Below, piece by piece: positions 56,078 to 64,000 of a stretch of DNA of 64,000 nt. A program made the translations under genes and the position numbers. Source of the stretch: Coniferiporia sulphurascens. Taxonomy: Eukaryota > Basidiomycota > Agaricomycetes > Hymenochaetales > Hymenochaetaceae. The DNA lies in the NCBI GenBank assembly GCA_002794785.1, contig NBBA01000015.1, forward strand, positions 620,001-684,000, given 5' to 3'. Positions within the stretch are counted from its first letter, which is position 1; the number at the start of each line of letters is the position of its first letter. The notes below the pieces were generated by a model. The model worked only from the letters and a program-made list of their open reading frames with translations, was not told where the DNA came from and made no database searches.

Positions 56078-58519
56078 CTTCCCCCCCCCCAGCCGAGGAC
56101 GAGGTCCTCAAACGAGACCCCCTCGACCCTCCCACCTGCTCCCCACGGCTGTTTGTACCCATCACTCTCATGGAAATCGATGCCGCTCTTTCGGGCACTA
56201 GCTCCACCTCCGCCCCTGGCCCATCCAGCGTCTCCTACCCCTACCTCAAACTCGCCCACGCCACTGCCCCCTCCCTCCTCCTTTATCTCTTTATGGGATG
56301 CCTTGCTCATGGCGTCCACCCTTGGACCATGGCAACCATCATCATCATCCCAAAACCCAACAAACCCGACCCCTCCTCCCCTCGCACCTTCCGCCCTATC
56401 GCCCTCCTCGAATGCCTCGGCAAACTCCTGGAGAAAATTACCGCCACCCGTCTCACCTTCGACTGTGGCTGCTATAACTTGGTCCCTACCAACCAATTCG
56501 GTGGCCGCTTGTGCTCATCCACCATCGACACTGGCCTCTCCCTCATACACGACATTCAAATTGCCCACAAGCGGCGCCTTTGTGTCTCCGGCCTCGCCCT
56601 CGACATCAAGGGTTACTTCGACAATGTCAACCACCACTGCCTCCTCCACATTCTCCACATCCACGGCTTCCCTGCCATCATTATCGCCTGGGTACGTGCC
56701 TTTTTGTCCTCTCACACCGTGTGTGTCACTGTCGACAATTACTGCCACCCACCCCTCAACCTACCCACTGTGGGTATCCCTCAGGGGTCCCCAGTGTCAC
56801 CCATCTTGTCTTCCATATACACCTCCTTAATTCTAAGGCTGCTCGAACCCATCCTCAGTAGTGCCCTCAAAGCCTACATCGATGATGAATTTATCTTGGT
56901 TTTCTCCCCCACTTTCTACACCAACATCACCCTCCTCACCCAGTCCTACAGCACTCTGTACCCTGCCCTCCACCAGCTCGGCCTTTTCACCGACCCCGGC
57001 AAGGATGAACTCATGCACTTTCATTGCCATCACTCTGTCCCACCCAGCACCCTCCCCTTCACCTACCAACCTCCAGATGGCTGGGCCCTCATTCGGGTCT
57101 TCCCCTCTAACGAGATGTGCTGGCTTGGGTTCTTCCTGGACCCCTTGCTCACTTTCAAACCCCACATCTGCTGCATGTCCTATCGTGCCCGCTCCACCGC
57201 CACTGCTCTCCGCGTCCTGGGCAACACCCTTCGTGGCCTCTCAGTCTACAACTTCCGCATCCTCTACAAGACCCTCATTGTCCCTGTCCTCACTTATGGG
57301 TTCCAACTCTGGTTCACCAGCTTCTGCCAAAAAACTCTCCTCCTCCCCATGATCACCGCTCAGAACCAAGCGCTTCGGCTCGTCACCGGCGCCTTCCGCA
57401 CCTCACCTTCCGATGGCCTCCACCACATCCTTTCCATTCTCCCCATCCCCTTCCTCCTTCGGCATATACTCGTCAACTCTGCCGCCTGCCTCTCTAAACT
57501 CCCCCACTCCTCTCAGCTCATTGCCTGGCTTCCCCCCTCCTGGGGCCCCTCGCCATCACACGTCCCTAACCCGGTTGGCCGCCTACACTCCACCCTGGCT
57601 TGCCCTGCCTCCATCCTTCACTGCCTAAGCTTCCTCACCTCGGCTTCATCCGAGCCCCTTTTCCCTTTCTTCGCCCCCCCCTGGCGCACCTTCCCCCCAC
57701 GACACCCTCGCCTCCACCAACCCGACCCGCCCCCCCCTCCCACGACCCCTCAGCCCGCCACGCTATTGCTCTCTCCCTCACGGCCCGGCTCGCGACCCTC
57801 TCCTCCGACCCAACTAACCTCCTGGTCTATATGGACAGATCTCGCCGTCTTCTGCGCCACTCCCCTGTCTCCATATCCGCCTTCGCCATTCATTATCGCG
57901 GCTCCTATGTCGATTCCGGCCACTTCTATTATTGCCCCACCGGTTCCTCCTTCGACGCTGAAATGTTTGCACTGGCTAAAGCCTTTCACCGCACCTCCCT
58001 CTACCGCCTCCACCCCTCCACCTCCCCCATCCGCAACATCTACTTCATCTCCAACTGCACCCCTGCTCTCACCGCCATTCTCTCCCTCCACCCCCACCCC
58101 GCCCAATCCTCTTCCATACTCTTTTGGTCCTTCCTCGACCCCTTCCTCGAGTCATCCCCCTCCCACCACATCCATCTGATATGGTGCCCTGGCCACCTCG
58201 GGGTCCCTGGCAACAAATATGTCGACAAGCTTACCAACCTACCCCCCTCCAGCCACCCTTTCTACTACTCCACATACTCCACTCTTTGGCAGGAAGGCCT
58301 TCGTGCCTCTTGCAACATGTGGATCACTACCTACAGCACCGCCGCCCAGCACTCCCACTCCCTCGCATTTGCTGCTCTCCCCCACCCGCCCTCCACCATC
58401 CTCGTGTCTGCCCTCCGTGACAATGCTCCGCACTCTGTCCAGACCCGCCTCATCCAAACTGTCCTCAGCCACGCCCACTTTGGGGACTACTACCGCCGCT
58501 TTATCCCTGACATGCCCAT
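56078..58519 (+). pseudogene. LINE reverse transcriptase and RNase H segment
   Basis: RT motifs in order: IIIIPKPNKPDPSSPRTFRPI, LALDIKGYFDNVNH, GIPQGSPVSPILSS and the catalytic YIDDEF (near 56875); the second active-site pair DD is intact. A thumb region with LTYGFQLW follows. At a run of eight C (about 57730-57738) the frame shifts, and RNase H continues in another frame: VYMDRSRR (usually DGS), DAEMFALAKA, ISNCTPAL (usually a D before the S/C position) and WCPGHLGVPGN. Two of the four RNase H catalytic positions are therefore altered. The frame is cut by LTR-3 after FIPDMPI. Confidence 0.8.
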
Positions 58520-59079
58520 TGTTAAGCTCAACGGTTATGCGGTGATTGACATCGGGGCTTCCTGATTGTTGAGGCTGATGGTGATGACAATGGGGCTTCC
58601 TAGATGTTGTAAGTCGAAGGTGATCGTCGGTGGGGCTTCCTGATCAACGATGTGGACGTGGTAGGCTTCTTAGCAGAGTCGGGTTATGACGAAGTGACTA
58701 GTGGCACAGCGGCACACAGTAAACTGGTGGTAGCAGATAATGGGCTTGTATGAACAAAGAGCACAAGCTTAGGGCTTGTGCTACTAAAGTTACATGCTTA
58801 TATGCTACTCTATGTGTTTACTACTGTAGCAGCCTGTGTAGGGTAGTTTACCAGACTATGGAAGATCATGGAAAACCCAAGGAATGCCTTGGTAATACAA
58901 GTAGGGCTATCAGTAAGTAAAGCACGTCATGATGGTGTGATAAGGCATCATCATGGTGTCTTATGGTGCAAGGCGAATAAGGATGAGTAAGGAAGAGAAA
59001 TGGGGGAGTTGCGCTGACTGATGATGATGAATGGGAAGTGAGTCAGCGCAATAAAGGAAAGTAAAGGAAAATTGTAACA
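58520..59079 (+). repeat. Solo LTR-3 (forward, 560 bp)
   Basis: Same ends as the others; flanked by the perfect 5-bp duplication CCCAT (58515-58519 and 59080-59084). Confidence 0.92.
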
Positions 59080-59376
59080 CCCATCACCTGCCCGTGCGGT
59101 GCTTCACTCCAAACCCGCCCTCACCTCCTTGGCCAATGCCCCCTCCTCGCCCCCACCATGGGGCCCCCTCTTATGGGAGATTCCCCCACGGCTCCGCCCC
59201 CCCCGCTCGGCAGCAAAACTGGGCTGAATTGGCTCCTCGCCTTTCTCTGCCGGTGCTCTGCCTTCTTGCATCCTCACCACGACCCACCCCCTCCTCCCCC
59301 CTCCCTTATCAACTGCTTCCACCCCCTGTAGTTTACCTCTCCTGCCACCCATCTTGGTAGCTGCCCTCCCGCATTC
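59080..59376 (+). pseudogene. LINE ORF2 C-terminal segment
   Basis: Resumes the ORF2 text right after LTR-3: CPCGASLQTRPHLLGQCPLL, a Cys/His pattern commonly found at the C-terminus of fungal LINE polyproteins. It then degenerates and is interrupted by LTR-4. Confidence 0.6.
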
Positions 59377-59937
59377 TGTTAAGCTCAACGGTTACACAAT
59401 GATCGACGTCGGGGCTTCCTGATCATCTGGACAGATGGTTACGGCAATGGGGCTTCCTAGATGTCGTAAGTCGAAGGTGATTGTCGGCAGGGCTTCCTGA
59501 TCGACGATGTGGACGCGGTAGGCTTCTGAGAGCGAGTTGGGTTACGATGAAGGGACTAGTGGCACACTGGTGCACAGTAGACTGGTGGTAGCAGATAATG
59601 GGCTTGTATGAACAAAGAGCACAAGCTTAGGGCTTGTGCTACTGAAGTTACATGCTTATATGCTACTCTATGTGTTTGCTACTGTAGCGACTTGGTTAGG
59701 TGTGTTTACCAGACTAAGGAAGGTCATGGAAACTCAAGGAAGGCCTTGGTAATACAAGTACGGTGATCAGTAAGCAAAGTACGTCATGATGGTGCAAGAA
59801 GGCGTCATCATGATGTCTTATGGCACACGGCGAATAAGGATGAGTAAGGTAGAGAAATGGGGGAGTTGCGCTGACTGATGATGACGAAGAGGAAATGAGT
59901 CAGCGCAGTAAGGGAAAAGTAAAGGAAAATTGTAACA
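59377..59937 (+). repeat. Solo LTR-4 (forward, 561 bp)
   Basis: Same ends as the others; flanked by the perfect 5-bp duplication CATTC (59372-59376 and 59938-59942). It lies in the LINE 3' end, shortly before the poly(A). Confidence 0.92.
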
Positions 59938-60077
59938 CATTCCGACCCATGACCCATCTTACTATGCCAGATCCCCTTCTATCCCACTCCACCTGCCATC
60001 ATAAATGCCCTAGATATGTTGATCGGGTGACCACGTCTTGTAATTACTTTGCTATAGTGGAATACAAACTGAGAATC

Positions 60078-60098
60078 AAAAAAAAAAAAAAAAAAAAA
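60078..60098 (+). repeat. Poly(A) tail of the LINE
   Basis: Twenty-one consecutive A residues end the element, as expected for target-primed reverse transcription. Confidence 0.75.
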
Positions 60099-61131
60099 GA
60101 TTGGCCACATGGTCTGTTCCCGGTTCCCGACGTCGCCCAGCCGACACATGTCCAAGCTCCTGCCTATGTAGTCAAACAGGACAAAACATGAACAAAGTGT
60201 GTACAGTATGTGCCACTTGTGAATATATTAGGATTGGTCAGATTTGAGATTTGAGAATCAATAAGTAGCGTTCTGTTCGTTGTATCGTGTAGAGGAGAGA
60301 TAAGTATTGGTCTTGAGAGGCGGAGGTAGGTCATTGATTATGAGGAGGAAGAATGAAAAAACGAAAAAAACGAACTGGATTGGATGACGCATGGGCACGG
60401 GGTGGTGGATGCTGTAAAACTGGACAAATGGTGCGGGAAATATAAAAATAAACAGATTTTTTCTTCTAACAGCATTTGCATGTAACTAACAGTTTTATCT
60501 GGGGCGTCTTTGTGAAGAAGCACCCAATGATCCATACGTGCTGAGGTATCATGATGCATATACCCCGCTCTTTGTTAAAAGAGCTTCTATTGACTTTGTA
60601 CAGTATTCTCCCTAGACTTATTTTTTTTATACTTGATTGTCTAGACACATGTATTTAATAGAAACAGTCTCATTGCGATTCATATGCGCTGAGACTATTT
60701 ACTTGATTGTCTAGCTATTAACAAGTTGGCCACATTTGGGTTTATTATGATGGAAATAGCCGCCCATCTTCCCAAGCATGCCGCGCCTCCTTCTGAATCT
60801 GTACTGGTTGCTCAGGGTGAACCCATGGGCAAAGATGACCTAATCTGTTAAACTAGGTTATCCAAGTCTTGACAAAGGGGGCCCCTGGCTTGGCCCATGA
60901 TACCCATTAACCCCCGCCAGGGCCCCGCGCCCATACGTTACGGAGATCCCTACAATCTGCAGAAATGTACAACATTGATGAGAATATCGTGCCTTCCTTC
61001 GCTGAGCGTCATGGCGCATTGGTACGTTCTCACACGCACTGGCCTGGTAATAACTTGGACTTCATAAGCCGTGGCCTACGCTAACTTGAACACCTGAGCG
61101 AGTACCTCCTCTTCCCTCCTCCAACGACACG
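60099..61131. other. Intergenic region between the LINE and BTB protein 4
   Basis: About 1 kb with no supported gene. Contains a repeated 16-base phrase ACTTGATTGTCTAG(A/C) at 60632 and 60701. Confidence 0.4.
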
Positions 61132-62018
61132 ATGTTCAAAGTTCGAAAGAGAATACCAGTAGTAAAAGTCGTGATTCCGAAACCGCCTCTCGTTCTCGAA
61201 GCTCCCCGAATAAGCGTCACTCATACAAGTTCAAGTTCTGAGAGCGACACTACAGTAGTCGACCAAATATCCGATTCTTCTGATTGCAGTGAGCGCTTTT
61301 GGTTCTACGACGGCAGCTTGACGATAAGGGTGAGCTTCTCTTGAACCGCTACTGCGTCGTCGGAACATGCTTATACAGAATGACGGCTCCGGGGATCTCA
61401 CCGCTTCTCGCCTCGGCAAATAAAGACCGAGCGCACGCTCTACAAAGTACACGAGTCTCTCTTGTTCGCTCACTGGCCTGTCTTCCGCGAATGTCTCATA
61501 CCGGACGACGGGTCCGTCCTGATCCCGATCGTTAACATCTCCGAGGAGGACTTTGAACTCCTATTGGACTTCATCTACCCCACGTGAGCGCTCCAATTAC
61601 CTGCCATCCAGCATTCATATTCTATGATCAACAAACGACAACTGCCTACCGCTTTCGTCATTAGCTCGTGCATCCACAACCCGGACATCACCCGCTCGAC
61701 GGATTACTGGCTGCGCGTCCTCGCTGCCTCTACGTCGTTCCACTTCGATGCACCCCGGCGCGTCGCCATAGCAGCACTCACCCAAGTGCTCTCTCCAACC
61801 ACGCGTATCCGTCTTGCGCGCAAGCACTTTGTGATCCAGTGCGCCTCCCTGCGTTTCGTGAGCTGTGTGAGCGGACGGAGATGCTGAAACTGGAGGAGGC
61901 GCGCGAGCTTGAGCTCGAGGACATCTTGAACATTTCGCACGCGCGCGAGTTGATTGCAAAGGGTGCTGAATGGGACTCGGCTGAAGTTCAAGTTCTATTC
62001 GAATTAAGTTCGACATAG
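61132..62018 (+). pseudogene. BTB/POZ domain protein 4 with a 1-nt frameshift
   Basis: Three exons (61132-61329, 61426-61583, 61665-62018; introns 96 and 81 bp). BTB core: ERFWFYDGSLTIR, TERTLYKVHESLLFAHWPVF, FELLLDFIYPT; then DYWLRVLAASTSFHFDAPRR and RIRLARKHF. The C-terminal signature FRELCERTEMLKLEEAREL, matching BTB proteins 1 and 5, is in a different frame. The exons total 710 nt, one short of a multiple of three, and the break lies at about 61830-61850, best placed at CAGTGCGCC near 61840, where the other copies have a Trp codon. Without correction the protein would stop at 61887. A sequencing error is possible. Confidence 0.6.
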
Positions 62019-62791
62019 CCATTTTCATGTCGGATAAGTCCCGGATGGGGATACTATATCCCAGTGATACCGCGTGCCGCGTCGGTACCCACCACAGCAA
62101 GGGGAGGCCCGACCAAGTAGCCATGACTTCAAGAAATAGCTGTCTACTCGTATATTGGCCGCAACCTATCCCTGTATACGAGTTGCCACAGTAGATTTCA
62201 TGTACGTTATACGATCGACGGTCTGTAGTTTCACGACTCATATGTGCTTAGCAGAAATCGTAGCGTCGTCCTTGTGCCAATATTGTCCAGAATTCAATTT
62301 CATACTCAGAGAACCCACTACTATCATATGACCCTTTTCTACAAAGTCACCTCCAAAACAAAAATTGGTCTTGAACAAGAGGCATCTCCAATTTTTTGCC
62401 GAAAAATACGGCAAGAAAGATTTATATACTGTACGTCAGTTCAGAAGGACTTCTTCGATCCTATAACCATGACGCGGATGCCGGAAACCCAAGTCTTGGA
62501 TGAAAATGTGACATTGTAATAGAGAGCGTACGATAGTATATACGTATACGTACACTCTATCACCGTTCGCGTTCGACGTCTGTAGTTCTATTTTACACTG
62601 GTTAACTTTGTCGTGGATTGTGTGCAGAGATCTGTGAGGTGAGTATATTTTACATTGGTTTGTTGTGTACTATACTGTGCAAAAAAGCATACTGGGAGAG
62701 AGAACTTAAAGGAGAAAGTGAAAGGCATGAAAAAGAGACAGAAGAAAAATAAATGCTGCCGATGTTCAGGAAAAGACTATGAACCTGAATT
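62019..62791. other. Convergent intergenic region between BTB proteins 4 and 5
   Basis: About 770 bp between two tail-to-tail genes; no supported gene or RNA. Confidence 0.4.
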
Positions 62792-64000
62792 TCAGTTCAG
62801 ACTAAGCGCCTCCATGGAAACGGAGTGCCGGGTGCAAATTTGGCAGCCACATCCGTCCAGGTCCCCAACGGCTGACAGTAGCGGCTCCGGCTCCGGCTCC
62901 GGTTGTGTCTCCGGATCCGTTTCCGGAACCGAGGCTTTTGTTTCCGGGCCAGCGTCAGGCTCCGGGTCGGCTGCAAACATCTCCTCGACCCCAGCCCACA
63001 CGCCGCCCCGCGCGATCATTTCGCGCGCACGTGCAAGCCGCACGACGTCTGCGAACCCGAGCTCACGCGCCTCTTCGAGGTTGAGCGACTCGGCGCGTTC
63101 GCACAACTCGCGGTATGCGCCGAGGGTCCACCCCGGGACGTCGAACTTGCGCCCGATCTGCAAACGTGTGAGCACAGGGAGCGCCGAGGTGAGTGCGACT
63201 ACGGCTGCGTCGCGGAGTGCGGGGAAGTCGAGTGATGTGGATACGTAGAAGGCGCGCAGCCACTCGGATGTTGGGCGCTCGGCGTTGGGACCGTATGTCC
63301 TGTAGGCGGGAGGGATGTCAGTGGCCCCGGAGCAAAAGAGAAGACGAAGTGCACTCACGTTGGGTAGATAAAGCTCAAGACAAGTTCGAAGTCATCGGTG
63401 GAGCAGGACGGGTAAATGTTATAAATATCTTCTGGCTGGATTTTCTCCGCTAGTTTCTTGCGGAAGAAGGAAGATTGTGATTCTAGGAGCGACCCGTGTA
63501 CTTTGTAGAGCGTGTTTTCGAGCTAGTGGACGGAACACAAAGTAAATTAATATTAACTTCTATTAGCCAGCAAAAAGAAAGACGTACCCTCAGGACCACG
63601 CTGCCGTCGTCGAACCAAAAGCGGTCGCTAAGACTGATTTGTTCGTATGAACTCGGGGTGGATACGCCATCACTTTCTTCATCGGTAAGACTTGAAGGAA
63701 TTATTACATGAGCGGTGGGGTCGTCAGGAGTGAGCGAGCGACCACTAGCAACTGGGGACGAAAAGTCACTGGCAACCGGGACTGACTGCCAGTTAGCGAC
63801 CAGAGGTGAGTGATCTCCGGCGACCGGAGACGAATGTACGCTATCGACCAAGGGAGCTCGGCTGCTGGTGACAGAAGGTGGGCAGACACTAGCAGCGGAA
63901 GGCAATGGGGCAGTGGGGATAGGGTCTATGTGGTCACTAGTGACTAGGAGCGGCGAGGTCGGACGGTCACAAGTTACCAAGAGCGGCGAGAGTGGACGGA
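62792..64000 (-). CDS. BTB/POZ domain protein 5 (5' partial)
   Basis: Exons 63588-64000 (open to the window edge, no start seen), 63359-63522 and 62792-63299 (introns 65 and 59 bp). The N-terminal 90 residues are degenerate short repeats around SPLLVTSD, SPVAGD and SSPVASGR. The BTB core is DRFWFDDGSVVLR, LENTLYKVHGSLLESQSSFF, FELVLSFIYPT; then TYGPNAERPTSEWLRAFYVS and the shared signature LNLEEARELGFADVVRLARARE. The C-terminus is Pro/Glu-rich (ETQPEPEPEP) and ends with a short Cys pair (GCGCQIC). It is closest to BTB proteins 1 and 4, and is oriented tail to tail with 4, so the pair may be an inverted duplication. Confidence 0.82.

Larger units (their letters stand above)
51815..60098 (+). 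mobile_element. Degenerate non-LTR retrotransposon (LINE, Tad/L1-like layout) interrupted by five solo LTRs
   Basis: Read through the LTR insertions, the element has in order: a CT-rich leader, ORF1, zinc knuckles, an AP endonuclease, a reverse transcriptase, an RNase H, a terminal CPCG..H..C region, a 3' UTR and a 21-base A run (60078-60098). This order matches fungal Tad-type LINEs. Base composition is very C-rich on the sense strand, unlike the neighbouring genes. It is inactive: there is a stop in the endonuclease, a frameshift before RNase H, and insertions in ORF1/ORF2. The 3' end is fixed by the poly(A); the 5' end is only an estimate from a possible target-site duplication. Confidence 0.85.

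Noticed and set aside
57600..58565. 321-codon frame as an independent gene
   Set aside because: Only its second half (RNase H) is meaningful; it is the shifted continuation of LINE ORF2 and runs into LTR-3.
1..64000. tRNA, rRNA, riboswitch or CRISPR features
   Set aside because: Scanning for T-loop-like GGTTCGAAT patterns, regularly spaced direct repeats and rRNA-like blocks by eye gave nothing convincing; a covariance-model scan was not possible.

Overview
The window reads as nuclear DNA of a filamentous basidiomycete, most likely a mushroom-forming agaricomycete. Genes are split by many short introns (mostly 48-83 bp, GT-AG with a few GC-AG), there is a cerato-platanin gene and several lineage-expanded BTB/POZ proteins, and one accessory segment is a pile-up of a LINE and solo LTRs. 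I found no tRNA, rRNA or CRISPR array by eye. All assignments come from reading translations and splice signals; no database was searched.

Layout. 0-3.7 kb holds the 3' end of UTP20 (ribosome biogenesis), tail to tail with CTK3 (CTD kinase I gamma), then a secreted cerato-platanin. 6-22.4 kb holds three paralogous dynamin-like GTPase genes (A, B, C), each with eleven exons and ten introns at identical positions. Between B and C lie a relic of an Nvj2/TEX2-type PH gene and a minus-strand gene that joins a cyanovirin-N (CVNH) domain to a glycine-zipper hydrophobic tail. 22.9-29.2 kb holds a phenol-hydroxylase-type FAD monooxygenase, a PfkB-family sugar kinase and a GGPP synthase. 30-40 kb holds BTB genes, a membrane protein, two unknown proteins and a small LYR/DUF1763-like protein. 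40.3-45.6 kb holds three tandem members of a family I cannot name; the middle one looks frameshifted. 45.9-47.5 kb has a 127-bp-arm inverted repeat and an ABC-transporter relic. 48.1-51.3 kb has an Sld7-like replication gene with an apparent 1-nt frameshift and another BTB gene. 51.8-60.1 kb is one degenerate LINE (ORF1, zinc knuckles, AP endonuclease, RT, RNase H, poly(A)) interrupted by five ~560-bp solo LTRs of one family, one nested in another; four have perfect 5-bp target duplications. 61-64 kb has two convergent BTB genes, one frameshifted, the other running off the window.

How the parts may work together. UTP20, CTK3, Sld7-like and GGPP synthase are core-cell functions. The dynamin trio plus CVNH protein is the most interesting association: Mx-type dynamins and CVNH lectins are each known from antiviral or recognition contexts elsewhere, and here they interleave in one locus. 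That link is inference from proximity and family, not shown by the sequence.
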